A stretch of DNA of 64,000 bases from contig NW_019029039.1 in the NCBI RefSeq assembly GCF_002105155.1, positions 62,001 to 126,000 of the forward strand. The letters run 5' to 3'. Each line of letters begins with the position of its first letter. Positions within the stretch are counted from its first letter, which is position 1. Positions 36,510-48,301 of this stretch are shown here, one piece after another. The notes below the pieces were generated by a model. That model saw only the letters and a list, made by a program, of their open reading frames with translations, had not been told where the DNA came from and did no database searches. This DNA is from Lobosporangium transversale (taxonomy: Eukaryota; Mortierellomycota; Mortierellomycetes; Mortierellales; Mortierellaceae). Position numbers and translations under genes: made by a program.

Positions 36510-36632
36510 AGTGAAGCATACCGATATATATACTTTCATACGAACATGAGCATTTTTTAGGCTTTTGTTCTTAGCGATTTTTACCTAAAAGAAAAGTAAA
36601 TTTTACTGAAAAGTATATTGGTATGCTTCACT
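36510..36632. repeat. Imperfect inverted repeat, arms about 25-27 bp
   Basis: The left arm 36510-36536 (agtgaagcataccgatatat...) is the reverse complement of the right arm 36608-36632 apart from one substitution and a small gap. The arms flank about 70 bp of AT-rich DNA. It could form a hairpin or be a small MITE-like relic. Confidence 0.7.
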
Positions 36633-36788
36633 ACTTCTTTGTGAGACTTAGAAACGAAGCAGTCATCTTTATAACTCTTTCCATTTGTCACCAGCAAATA
36701 AGCGAAAAACCCAGCATTAAGCTCTGTAGATCTAGAGTCCAGGATATAGTTACAAAATCACTTCAAAACAAAAAAAAAAAAAAAAAAA

Positions 36789-36826
36789 GATTGAGTACTT
36801 ATTTAAAGATTGAGTACTTATTTAAA
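36789..36826 (+). repeat. 19-bp tandem direct duplication
   Basis: Two perfect copies of gattgagtacttatttaaa directly follow an A-run. Flanking the area to the right is a short perfect inverted repeat: TACTTCACC at 36861-36869 against GGTGAAGTA at 36912-36920. Confidence 0.9.
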
Positions 36827-37582
36827 GATTTCGATCGCCATTTTCTGAACCACTCTTTCATACTTCACCAAGATCGTATATAAACGCCAAATTTACATAA
36901 ATATAACTTGCGGTGAAGTAAATAGGAAAGGGCAGTGTATGAACGTGTGGATCTTTTGCCACCCTCTTACTCATTTTATCCCCTGTTTATCTTTTTTCTT
37001 CTCTTTCGAGAAAGTTTTGCCGACCGTGCGCCCAACGCGCATCCTTTAATGTGCGACATGGATGATCAATCCCTTGAATTTAAGAGGGATGAGGTGTGGA
37101 CATGTTTTTAGAAATATCTTGACACTCTTCTACCCTGGATTAATCAACTGGGGTCTCAATTTGTTATGACGAGTGAATAAAAAAGAACGAGACTAGCTGG
37201 ATTATAAAATGTCGCTCTATTGTACAGAAAGGGTATCTCTTTCTCTCCCCTTTATTTCACAAATCTAAACAACAACCAATGTTGTGATGGCTACCGCAGT
37301 AGCCGCGTGGTTCTTTTTTTTTTTTTTTTTTTTTTTTGGTCCGTTCGACTAAGCGCCTCATCCTCACACAAACACACCTCTTTTTCATTCATTCAGCTTT
37401 GATCAGTATTTTACAAAGAGTCGATCTTTACAGGGAATGAAGATATTACTGAAGCGAGAGGAGCTAGGAGCAGAAAAGCACTTTTTTTTGCCTCCGATGA
37501 GTCCATCGGCCCACAGCCACATGTCTTTATTTTATTTTATATCTTTGTTACGCAGTCAAATTCTATATAACATTTGAATACT

Positions 37583-37741
37583 ATCTCTCTCCTTCCCTCT
37601 TTTTTCTCTTTACCTTGCTATTCAGATTTCTATTCAAGTCTTTCTCTCACCTTACTCATAACGAGAATTGCCTCTTACGGCCTTGCCGCTATCAATTTCT
37701 CTTACTCCTCCCTCGTTACCTAATCAGAAAGCTGAAAGAAA
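37583..37741 (+). promoter_or_regulatory. Pyrimidine-rich EF-2 core promoter and leader
   Basis: C/T-dominated stretch immediately before the EF-2 ATG, with ctctctccttccctc and similar blocks. CT-rich leaders are common in highly expressed filamentous-fungal genes. The role is inferred. Confidence 0.45.
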
Positions 37742-40632
37742 ATGGTTAACTTCACTATCGACCAAATCCGTGCCTTGGTAGGTGACATTTGACAAAATAC
37801 TGAACAGAGGAGGAAAGGATGCTTTTCTATTTGTGTTTTTTAATTTCTTGGTTCACTCTATGGAACCATATGCATTTTTCCGCGCCGCTGTTTAATTGTT
37901 GGCTTGATTTATATGTGTGCACGGCAATGTTTAAATAATGTAGTGCAAGGGAAACTGATCACCAATCTCTGTACAAACCTAATCGATTTATAATATGAAC
38001 AGATGGTCAAAGTTACGAACGTCCGTAACATGTCTGTCATTGCTCACGTTGATCACGGAAAGTCCACCCTTACCGACTCCCTTGTCTCCAAGGCCGGTAT
38101 TATATCGTCTGCCCGCGCTGGTGTGGCCCGTTTCACTGACACGCGTCAAGATGAGCAAGACCGTGGTATTACCATCAAATCCACTGCAATTTCCCTTTTC
38201 TTCGAGATGAATGAGGATGACCTTCTCGATATCAAGCAGACATCCAATGGTATGAGCCCAGGACACGTATCTATTGTGAAATGATAAACACGCATTGTTA
38301 TAATATTTTGAGCCTTGAGTAACTCCTAGTTCCATTTGTTGACTCGGTATCAATATTAATTTGGTTTCGATATGTTTATATCCCTTCAGGTACCGCTTTC
38401 TTGATCAACTTGATCGATTCCCCTGGACACGTTGACTTCTCATCTGAGGTCACTGCCGCCCTCCGTATCACGGACGGTGCTCTCGTTGTCGTTGACTGCG
38501 TTGATGGTGTCTGTGTCCAGACCGAGACTGTCTTACGTCAGGCTTTGGATGAGCGCATTAAGCCCGTTGTTGTTATTAACAAAGTCGATCGTGCTCTCCT
38601 TGAGTTGCAGGTCACCAAGGAAGATCTTTATACCTCCTTCCAGCGCACCATTGAGTCCGTCAACGTTATCATTGCCACCTACAATGACAAAGCCCTTGGT
38701 GATGTCCAAGTCTACCCAGAGAACGGTACCGTTGCCTTCGCATCCGGTCTTCACGGATGGGCCTTCACTATCCGTCAATTTGCCGTCCGTTATGCCAAGA
38801 AGTTCGGCGTTGACCGCAAGAAGCTAATGGACAAGCTCTGGGGTGAGAACTACTTTAACCCCAAGACCAAGAAGTGGACCACTAAGAGCGTTGATGCTGA
38901 TGGCAAACCCCTAGAACGTGCCTTTAACATGTTTATCTTAGACCCCATCTTCAAGCTCTTTGATTCTATTATGAACTTTAAGAAAGACGCTACCCTCAAC
39001 ATGTTGGAGAAGCTCGAGATCAGCTTGAAGAGTGGCGAGGAGGAACTTGAGGGAAAGCAGCTCTTGAAGACCGTCATGAAGAAATTCTTGCCTGCTGGCG
39101 AGGCTCTTTTGGAGATGATCGTCATTCACTTGCCCTCCCCTCCTACTGCCCAGAAGTACCGTGTTGAGAACTTGTACGAGGGTCCTCAAGACGACGACTG
39201 CGCCAAGGGTATCGCAGCCTGCGATCCCAACGCTCCTCTCATGTTGTACATCTCCAAGATGGCTCCCACCTCCGCTAAGAGTCGCTTCTATGCTTTTGGT
39301 CGTGTCTTCTCCGGCACTGTCCGTGCTGGTCTCAAGGTTCGCATTCAGGGCCCAAACTACCAGGTTGGCACCAAGAACGATTTGTTTATAAAGTCTATTC
39401 AACGTATTGTTCTCATGATGGGTCGTTATGTTGAGCCTATTAAGGACTGTCCTGCTGGTAATATTGTCGGCTTGGTTGGTATTGACCAGTTCTTGCTCAA
39501 GTCTGGTACTATCACCACCTGCGATACTGCTCATAACTTGAAGATCATGAAGTTCTCCGTCTCACCTGTTGTCCGGGTCGCTGTCGAGTGCAAACAGGCT
39601 GCTGATCTTCCCAAGCTCGTTGAGGGCCTTAAGCGCCTGTCCAAGTCCGATCCTTGCGTTCTCTGCTACACCTCCGAGTCTGGAGAACATATCGTTGCTG
39701 GTTCTGGAGAGCTTCATCTCGAGATTTGCCTGAAAGATCTTGAGGAGGATCATGCTCAGATCCCTATCCGCAAGTCCAATCCCATTGTTCAGTACAAGGA
39801 GACCATCCAGGCCGAGTCTTCTGTCACTGCTCTTGCAAAATCCCCCAACAAGCACAACCGTATTTTCATGAGGGCTATTCCTCTCTGTGAAGAGCTCACT
39901 CTTGCCATTGAGGACGGCAAAGTTGGTCCTCGCGATGAATTCAAGACCCGCGCTTGTATCCTCTCTGATGAGTACGGATGGGATAGCCAGGAGGCTCGTA
40001 AGATCTGGTGCTTCGGCCCTGATGGCAATGGCCCCAACCTTATGGTCGATATGACTAAGGGAGTCACTTACTTGAACGAAATCAAGGACTCCTGCGTTGC
40101 CGCCTTCCAGTGGGTCACTCGCGAGGGTGTTTTCGCTGAGGAGAACATGCGTGGCTGCCGCTTCAACATCATGGATGCCGTCCTTCACGCTGACGCTATC
40201 CATCGTGGTGGTGGACAAATCATCCCTGCCTGTCGTTGCGCTATCTATGCTGCTGCCTATGTTGCTCAGCCCGGTCTCATGGAACCCGTCTACTTGGTCG
40301 AAATTACCTGTCCTGAGCAGGCCATGGGTGGTATCTATGGTGTCTTGAATATGCGCCGTGGTCATATTATTGGTGAAGAACAGCGTCCTGGAGCCCCTAT
40401 GTACATTGTTAAGGCCTACTTGCCCATCACCGAGTCTTTCGGTTTCACTGCCGATCTTCGTCAGGCCACTAATGGTCAGGCCTTCCATCAGTCTGTCTTC
40501 GATCACTGGCAGTTGATGCCTGGTGTCTCCAATGAAGATCCCAAGTTGATTGAGAAGATTCTTTCGATTCGTAAGCGCAAGGGCCTCAAGATGGAGATTC
40601 CACCTCTTGACGATTTCATGGATCGGCTGTGA
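37742..40632 (+). CDS. eft2: Translation elongation factor 2 (eEF2)
   Basis: Ribosomal translocase GTPase. Three exons: 37742-37777, 38003-38249 and 38390-40632, total 841 residues, against 842 in yeast. Features: [12 protein letters not shown] start; P-loop AHVDHGKST; switch [26 protein letters not shown] (G3); NKVD (G4). The domain IV tip DAIHRGGGQ places the diphthamide-acceptor histidine at residue 699, the same number as in yeast. The C-terminus ends in [11 protein letters not shown]. Codons are strongly C-biased in the third position (GTC, ATC, AAG, TTC), unlike the neighbours, which fits high expression. The first exon has only 12 codons, and exon 2 begins with an in-frame ATG. Reverse-strand open frames across it are shadows of codon bias. 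Confidence 0.99.
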
Positions 40633-40913
40633 AGGAGTAATATAGATATGGATGTGAACCATTTCTTGGGAAAAAGCGTCCCTCCTAGAATTTATATATC
40701 ATACACATTTTTATTATTAGCTAATTTGTATTTATTAATTGTATTTAGTTTATTTGTATTCGCACCCTCAGATGAATAAAAAAAAAATAAAAATAAAAAT
40801 AAAACAAAGTAAAATGAAATAAATAAAAAAAAAATATTGTTACAAAGCGAAAGTATTTTAATGCAGATGTAGTGTCATTGTATTGGACAGGTAATGATAA
40901 TGATTTTGTCTTG

Positions 40914-41846
40914 CTAATCCTCCATAAGTTCTGGTCCACCTGTTATTTCTGCTGCAGTTGATTCTGGTGGCGCCATCTCCATGGTATTTTTGACATGTTG
41001 TTGGATAGTTAACAGTGGATTGCTCTTGAAAGCTGGATGAGCAAGAACATTTTGGAATCTGAGAATCTCTTGCATTCTATTCAACCAAAATAAAATTAAA
41101 ATACAATAAAATAAAGCGTATATTGGATGTGAGTACATTACAGCGAGCTCGATGTTTTCGTTCATTATGTAAACCAGGATTTTTTTTTTTAAGGCACGTA
41201 CGCAGCCTTCTTTTTAGCCTTTTTGGATTGTAAAGGTTTGGATGAATTCGCATGGATGGTGTACTGTTGGTGGTTAGTCGCAGTCCCTGTTCCTGCCCCT
41301 GCGCCAACTGAAGCTTGCGTTGTAGCTGTAGGATTTCTTTTCACTTTATTGGCTGTTGCTGCAGCAGCGGCAGCTGCAGATGTGGGTTGTTGTTTCTCTG
41401 TAGGGTTTATATATGAAAGAGCTTCATGAAATGATCCAAAGTCGACAGACAAGGTCTGATTTTGTGTCGAGGATTTCTTCTTTTTTTTCTTTTGTGGATT
41501 ATATGTCGCCTCAAGTTCTGATTACAGTATAAACACAGTAATAATAATAATAATAAAGAGTGTGATTAATGATCATATCTCATTCTTTAACTTTCGAGAT
41601 CCTTTTCCTGAATCAATTTAAAAAAAAAAAAGAGTACATACTGGAAATCCATTTATCATGTCTTATTTTGCGTTTATCCCTCTTATCGATCCTATTATCT
41701 TCCTCAAGCTCAAGTCCAAAGTGCTCCTTCATATGCTGCATCGACTCTGAAACGGACTTAGCAGCGGCTGGGGCAGCTACAGCAGCCTCCTTGCCTCTAG
41801 CTGCTTTGTGATGAACACGATTCTTGTTGGCTTTGACTTTGGGCAT
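40914..41846 (-). CDS. SLX9-like ribosome biogenesis protein
   Basis: Small basic nucleolar protein, probably in 40S precursor maturation and export. Exons 41642-41846 and 41198-41517 are firm (phase and signals agree). They give MPKVKANKNRVHHKAARGK, then KRDKRKIRHDKWISSKLEA, a lysine run and an Ala/Thr-rich linker ending KKAKKKAAY. The last part (about 41078-40914) encodes the family's C-terminal motif LRFQNVLAHPAFKSNPLLTI followed by QQHVKNTM. This resembles yeast Slx9 ARFNQVL...FQKNPFGAL. The junction between 41198 and 41078 is unresolved. Either an 11-nt exon (41137-41147) intervenes, or exon 2 joins directly to an acceptor near 41067. The donor GTGCCT is weak in both models. Convergent with EF-2. 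Confidence 0.65.
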
Positions 41847-42636
41847 AATTAGGAACAGACAATGGGTTATTTCTTTTTTCTTCATGGCATGTTTAAAAAA
41901 AAAAAAAAAAAAGGAAGGCCTGAAAAACACAAGCCACAGTACGATAAATTTGGTAGCGCTTTCATAAGAGCGATGAAGCATAAAAAGATGCCCATCAAAA
42001 AAATTAACCCCGATGATGTCTCGACAATGTTTTTGTCATGTTCGGTGATCGGTTTGCCTATTCTTTTATCAAGAATAACATGATACATCTATATCGGCTG
42101 TTCTATTACATTTCAATCTTAGCTGTAAATCAATGTATATCTATGGTAGGACTATGGAATTTCCCATGTACTCCTTTGGAAATTAAATCCTCAATTCATT
42201 TTTCCCACCAGTGCGTTCAATATGGTTAGCGGGATGGGAAAGAAGATTGAAGAGAAATTGTACTGTGTAACACGACAGGAATGCATCAACGAAAGAGGGA
42301 AAAAAGTGGAGCCAGGATACTAAAGGGACTTTCACAGGTGAATAGAGCGTTCCCCGCATTTTTCAATTTTTCCACGGATTTGGGATTGGACCAAAGACAA
42401 TAGAAGGTGCTTTTCAATTGGATGACAATCAACGACCAAACACCCAATGCACTTCACGCCAACAGTCGTTGGGTCTAAATGCCTAAACGAGACTTAGTTT
42501 GTTCCTGTTTGCACACTTACTCCGCTTGGTCATTTTGGGCCGTGCTTATTTCAGAACCACCGAAGGGGAGAAAAAACACTCCTCTCCTTTGCTTTTTTTT
42601 TTTTTTTTCTCTTTGAACCTCCGTCTCACATTCAAT
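41847..42636. other. Divergent spacer with a degenerate-looking open stretch
   Basis: Between the SLX9-like gene and the oxygenase. A plus-strand stretch 41919-42020 reads RPEKHKPQYDKFGSAFIRAM and continues toward 42230 in another frame. It looks like weathered coding sequence, but I cannot name a family. The right end is the oxygenase promoter, with a T-run at 42592-42609 and a leader. Confidence 0.35.
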
Positions 42637-44469
42637 ATGGTCCAACTAACTCCTCAAGCTACAACTGATCTCCTGCCCATCATTGACTTGGGTCTCTACC
42701 TCCAGAATCCCGATTCACCAGAAGCCATTGAAGAATGCAAACGAGTAATTAGAATGATCATTGGTCCTTGCCATCTCTCATTATACAAAATAGAATGAAG
42801 AGAATAGTCTTCATTAGAAAGGAAAGTGGCATAAAATTAAGTCGTACATGGAAGCTAATTTTTTTTTTTTTTTTTTCCCTCCACCTTCCATGTCTTTTCT
42901 TCTGTTGGATGTTGTAGGCTTCAGATGCCATCCGCGACTATGGCGCATTAATCGTCAAGGACCCCCGCGTGACAGGTTTGTTTTCAATTGTGTGAAAATA
43001 TAATTTAGTTACCAAAGCTATTAAACTAATAACAATATTTAATATAAACAATTTTATCCCACACTTAATCATTCATGAGCAGAGAAGGAGAATAATGATT
43101 TCATTGACATGATGGAGGATTACTTTGACCAGCCATACGATGTCAAACTCAAGGACTCCAGACCCGAGTATGGTTATCAGGTACTGTCCGTTCATATTTT
43201 TCTTTTCTTTTCTTTTTTACAACTTCTGAGCATTTCGGATCCCAAATCAAGAAAGTATTCTTTCCAATTTTTCCCATGAGCAAGTACCTACTGAACTATG
43301 TCCGACATTACGCTCCCTTATTTCATTTTTCATTCTAGGTCGGAGTTACTCCCGAACTGACTGAGGATCCCAAATGCCCAAAGGATCCTCACTGCACTGA
43401 TATCATTGATCATGTAAGATTTTACCCTGTGTTTACAATACATACTATTTTTAAGAATAAACAATGTAACATGATCTTGTAAAGGACTCCTCTGACAATG
43501 TTCATCTATGTACACATATATTTACGTTAACAGATTCCTGAAGCCAACAGACCCTTGGAATTCCATGGTCCTGATCCCAAATGGCGCTTCTTCTGGCGCA
43601 TTGGTGAACAACCTCCTACCACTCAGTTCCCTCGTCTCAATGCTGAGCCCGTTGTCCCTGAAGGTTAGCAACTGTGCTAAGTGCGTTTTTTTTCTCCTTT
43701 TGGACTTCTTTTCGGCATCTATTAACCTTTCTTATTCACGTTTTTATGTTATAGCATTCAAAGATGTTTGGGCCAAGACTATGGATGCATGGGGTAATAC
43801 TCTCCACAAGGCAGTTTTGGGCTTGGCTGAGATGATTGCAGTCGGATTTGGATTGCCCAAGAAGACCTTTGTTGATATGGCTCAATATGGTCCTCATTTG
43901 CTTGCACCAACTGCCAGCGACTTGAACAAGTATGGCAAAGTTGGCGCTGTTCTTGCTGGGTTCCATTACGACCTCAACTTTTTGTATGACCTTCCGACTA
44001 TTAAGTATTCTGCATAAGAACAATGTCTTTTTTCTTGTGTTTTTTTATATTTGACGCTCAACAATTTCACTTGTTGGATAGAACCATCCATGGCAAGTCA
44101 CGTTACCCTGGGTTGAATATTTGGCCACGCAACGAGTCCGAGAAGCTTGCAGTCCGAGTTCCTGATGGCTGTCTCTTGGTACAGGCAGGCAAGCAACTAG
44201 AATGGTTGACCGGTGGAGTGGTTCAAGCTGGATACCATGAGGTGATTGTTAATGAGGCTACGGCGCGTGTTATTGAGAACAAGACCAATGATAGGCCACT
44301 TTGGAGAATTTCGTCCACATTCTTCTTGCACATTGCGTCAGATAATGTTCTGAGACCACTCGAGGGCGTGTTTGATACGGAGGAGGCACGTCTAGCTAAA
44401 TATCCCAAGATCCATACGGGTGATCAAGTTAGAAAGGAGCTTGGATTGATTTCACTTTTGGAGAAGTAA
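42637..44469 (+). CDS. 2-oxoglutarate/Fe(II)-dependent oxygenase (IPNS-like family)
   Basis: Non-haem iron dioxygenase of the isopenicillin-N-synthase-like superfamily; substrate unknown. Seven exons: 42637-42744, 42918-42975, 43083-43180, 43339-43413, 43534-43663, 43755-43983 and 44082-44469, total 361 residues, all GT-AG with matching phases. Features: N-terminal LLPIIDLGLYLQ; IRDYGALIVKDPRV; double-stranded beta-helix iron ligands H-x-D in FHYDLNFLT (His227, Asp229) and distal His285 in AGYHEVIV; candidate 2-oxoglutarate-binding RISS (RPLWRISSTFF). The GLNIWPRN and VPDGCLLVQAGKQLEWLTGG blocks are shared with an uncharacterised fungal clade. No secondary-metabolite genes are nearby, so a housekeeping or catabolic role is as likely as biosynthesis. 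Confidence 0.88.
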
Positions 44470-45818
44470 TATGAATAAAAAGTAGTTTGATAGAAGAGAA
44501 AAAAGTTAAATGAACAAAAAAATGAGCAGAGTTTGTGATGTCTCCTCTGAGACGAAGGCGGCGCAAAGTGACTGCCACATTTATGATTGGTTTGCTAATT
44601 TTTCTCCACATTTTTTGCTTTTTTTCAACCGGTCACCTGCTTCTGCATACGTCCACACGGATGCAAAAGAAGGATTTCTGAAGGGTAGTAAGAAAGAAAA
44701 AGAAAAAAAATATTCCAATCTGGTAGTTTCGCTCTTTTTATATTCCTCTATTGGCGCCATCCTGGATAGAAACGCATCAAGTTTATGAGTGACTTCTGCG
44801 GACGAAACCTCGGAAATTTGACCATCAGAAATGCCGAACTGTCCGAGGCTCGGAATTATTGCTTTGTTTGGGAATGAATAAGCATCTGATGGTTTCCCTT
44901 GCCCCCTTGAAAGAATAAAGACACAAATCGACACCAGTAGTTTGATACGAAATTCAGATTTTTTTTTTTTTTTTTTCCAGATTGACATGTGCTTCTGTAG
45001 AAAAAAGGATGTTCCCATGTAATAGAGCTAGGTGAGACATAAACATTAAACATTACACACAATTACACACAAGCACAAGCACACATAATCTGCCTAAAAG
45101 GGTTGTTTTCATGTGCGTTGGAAGTTATGAAGATAACTGCCATCCTGTTCACACTCTTCCTGTGGAACCATTTCTCAAGTTGCTTACAATATACTGTCAA
45201 ATCAAAGCACAAGATGGAACAAAACAAAAAAGAATGCCCACGGATGCAGATGAATGCCAGTAAACATTGTTATAGATGAGTTTCTAGATGTGAAGAGAAA
45301 AGGGAGGCGAAGAAGAAAGATAGAAACGATTATAAATGAGGAGTGGACTTGAGAAAGAGTTTGTTTGTGTGTAGAGTGAGCATGAACTACGTGCATCCCA
45401 TAATAACAAAGGTACTCTGGTCTGGCCTGGTCCCATTGCATCTGATGAGAGCCAATACAATGTCTAATTGCGGAATGATATCTCAAGATACAATTTTGTA
45501 AGATGGTTTCTTTCTTTGTTGGCAAAGACTATTGACCATTGGGTACGGCCTTGCACCTCCCCGAGACAACAAATCTTTAGCCAAGAAGAGAATCTTCTCC
45601 ACACACCACATTTCATGCACTCGCGTCCTCCCTCAGTTGTATAATTTGACCCCCTTTCTTCCTTTCGTCCCTTTCTCTTCTCTTATTTTCCTTTTTTTTC
45701 TTTTATCTATTCGTCATTCTCCTCTTTCTTCACCCTCCTCTTTCCCTATCCTTTTCATTTTGTGTGATCATTCATATCTCTTATCCTGCTTCTCTTCTTC
45801 TCATCCTAAATACAAATC
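44470..45818. other. Intergenic, 1.35 kb
   Basis: Left part is 3' flank of the oxygenase. A minus-strand open frame (44581-45018) includes a stretch of ordinary amino-acid composition, but no homologue is recognised and no introns can be assigned. The right part (45640-45800) is pyrimidine-rich and is the probable promoter and leader of the dehydrogenase gene. Confidence 0.45.
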
Positions 45819-48023
45819 ATGTCCGGATACTTCTCTGTCAGCCAGGTGGCTTCTCATAACTCTGAGGTATCTATTTCCCCTTTTGATTTGTTATTCCTTC
45901 CACCCCTTCACTTCTCTTCACTTCCATAATGGACGAGAACGCGTCTGTATGCTTGTCTCACGCAAATTTCATGACCTGACGCGCTTAATCACGTATTTTT
46001 TTTTTTCTAATAGAATGATTGCTGGATCATTGTCCACGATAAAGTCTACGACGTTTCAAACTTCTTGAACGAGCATCCTGGTGGCAAGGTAAAAAAAAAA
46101 AAAAAAAAAGAAAAACGATGAATTAATTGTTGCCATGTAGAAATGGAGCACAGCATGGTGTTCGGTCTAATTCAGACTGCAGGCGGAGTTTTCTTTGTCC
46201 GTGCTTGTTTTGTTCACCGGAAGTCTAATTTTCATTCGAGAAAGTGTGGAGAAAATGCAATATGAAAATATGCGCATACACTGATATTTAATGTTAACCC
46301 GATGTCTTGTCTGGCCTATCTATAGAAAATCATCCTCAAGAATGCTGGTACCGATGCTACCAAGCAGTTCGATGCCTTCCACAACCCAGGTATATAAAAA
46401 AGATGACCTGTATAGAGGGATGCTATGTGTCTAATAATTACATATTATGTCTATTGATCTTCGGATACTGAACAATGTCGATGTGCCCTCTTCCCAATAT
46501 CTCTTAATAGGTGTCCTTGAAAAGTACGGCGCTTTGTGCATTGGAGTTATTGGCGAGCCACCCAAGGATGGTGCTGTTGAGCCTTCTGGCGAGTCTCATG
46601 CTAATGTCGAGGACGACGAGTTCCAATTCGGCGAGATGATTCCATTTGGCGATCCATCATGGTGCGTATACATTTCAATTATTTAAGCTTGCTTGCTCAT
46701 TCTCTTTTCTTCCCTCTAACACTTTTTTCCTCCGATTCTCTCTCATACAGGTACCAACAATGGGGTAGCCCTTACTACAAAGAGTCTCACCGTCGCCTGC
46801 GGAGATATGTCCGAAAGTTTGTTGACACAGACATCATGCCCTTCGCTCATGAATGGGACGAGGCCAAGCAAGTGCCAATGTTCCTGTTTAAAAAGTGCGC
46901 CGAGATGGGTATCCTAGCTGCCGTTGCCGGAAATGGTACATTGCCCTTGGAGTACTTTGATGTTGAGCAAACAACCTTGTTCCGCGGGGGAGATAAGGCT
47001 ATCGTCCCAACTCAGGAATTTGATGCTTTCCATGGATTCATTATTTTTGATGAGCTGTCTCGTTGCGGCTCTGGTGGTGTTCTCTGGGGCATCCTCGGTG
47101 GTCTCGGCATTGGTCTTCCCCCTATCATCAAGAACGGAAGCGAGGAGCTCAAGCGCCGTATTGTTCCCGAAGTGTTGGCAGGTCGCAAGACCATCTGCTT
47201 GGCTATCACAGAGCCTGCTGCTGGATCAGACGTTGCCAACTTGACCTGTGTTGCAAACGAACATGGCGATGGCTTCATTGTCAACGGCGAGAAGAAGTGG
47301 ATCACGAACGGAACTTTCGCGGACTACTTCACTACAGCTGTCCGAACTGGCGGTGAGGGCATGGGAGGAGTATCTCTTCTTGTAATTGAGCGCAGTATGC
47401 CTGGTGTGAGCACACGTCAGATGAAGTGCTCTGGTGTCTGGTCCTCCGGCACAGCCTACATCAATTTTGAAGACGTTAAGGTACCTCGTGCCAACATTGT
47501 AGGCAAAGAAAACCGTGGCTTCAAGTACATCATGAACAACTTCAACCACGAGCGTATGGGAATTGTCATTCAGGCCAACCGTTTGGCTCGTGTCTGCCTA
47601 GAGGAAGCCATCAAGTATGGAAGCAAACGCAAGACATTCGGTGTCAAGTTGGTCAACCATCCTGTATTGCGTAATAAGCTTGCACATATGGCTCGTCAGA
47701 TCGAAGCAACCCACGCATGGACTGAGAACGTGATCTATCAGACAATTACTATGCCTGAGGATTTGCAGATGATCAAGCTGGGAGGCCCCATTGCTTTGCT
47801 CAAGGCTCAGGCAACTCAAACACTTGAATACTGTGCTCGTGAGGCATCCCAGATCTTTGGAGGATTGGCATACACTCGTGGAGGACAAGGCGAGAAAGTG
47901 GAGCGTATCTATCGTGAAGTGCGCGCTTATGCCATTCCTGGAGGCTCTGAGGAGATCATGTTGGACTTGGGTATGCGTCAATCCATGAAGGTCGCTACTT
48001 CGATGTATGGCGCCAAGTTGTAA
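45819..48023 (+). CDS. Cytochrome b5-acyl-CoA dehydrogenase fusion
   Basis: Flavoenzyme that desaturates acyl-CoA thioesters, fused to a haem domain. Five exons: 45819-45866, 46014-46088, 46326-46389, 46511-46661 and 46751-48023, total 536 residues. Residues 1-75 are a cytochrome b5 domain with [22 protein letters not shown]. The axial ligands are His37 (HPGG) and His60 (DAFHNP). The four early introns fall in and after it. Residues about 125-536 are the ACAD fold: [27 protein letters not shown], the C-terminal [20 protein letters not shown], and a final [11 protein letters not shown]. Where many ACADs have the catalytic Glu (xYEGT), this has Gly. A Glu in NHERMGI sits where isovaleryl- and long-chain ACADs keep theirs. 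No obvious targeting peptide. Such fusions are known in fungi. Confidence 0.95.
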
Positions 48024-48301
48024 AAAAAGGGGGAATCGATAGTAAAGAAGTAATCGGTTGTAAATACATACAGACTCCAGTTCGGTTAACCAAATCAATT
48101 CAATAGAGTATTCAAAACTCCTTCATTCTCCTAAATTTAATCAGTCATTCCTCTATGGTGCCAGTTTTAAAGGCGGGTTTCGCCACGTGACTTCGAATGG
48201 AGTAGTGATTGGACGCCACCAATATTTGTTCGATGACACATGGCATTAATAGCATTTCTCACATCATTTCATGTAATTGGACTAATTAGACAACTATACG
48301 A

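Larger units (their letters stand above)
35319..37741. other. Intergenic, 2.4 kb; no gene, small inverted and direct repeats
   Basis: Between the acetate transporter and EF-2. It holds a CAT/ATC-rich low-complexity stretch (35965-36020), the inverted repeat at 36510-36632, the 19-bp direct duplication at 36789-36826, A/T runs and, at the right end, the EF-2 promoter. Short open frames have no recognisable homology. Confidence 0.5.

Noticed and set aside
39562-40662. 366-codon open frame antisense to EF-2
   Set aside because: It is a shadow of the strong third-position C bias of EF-2. The sense frame is a certain EF-2, and the antisense translation has no recognisable domain. The same applies to antisense frames at 38938-39534.
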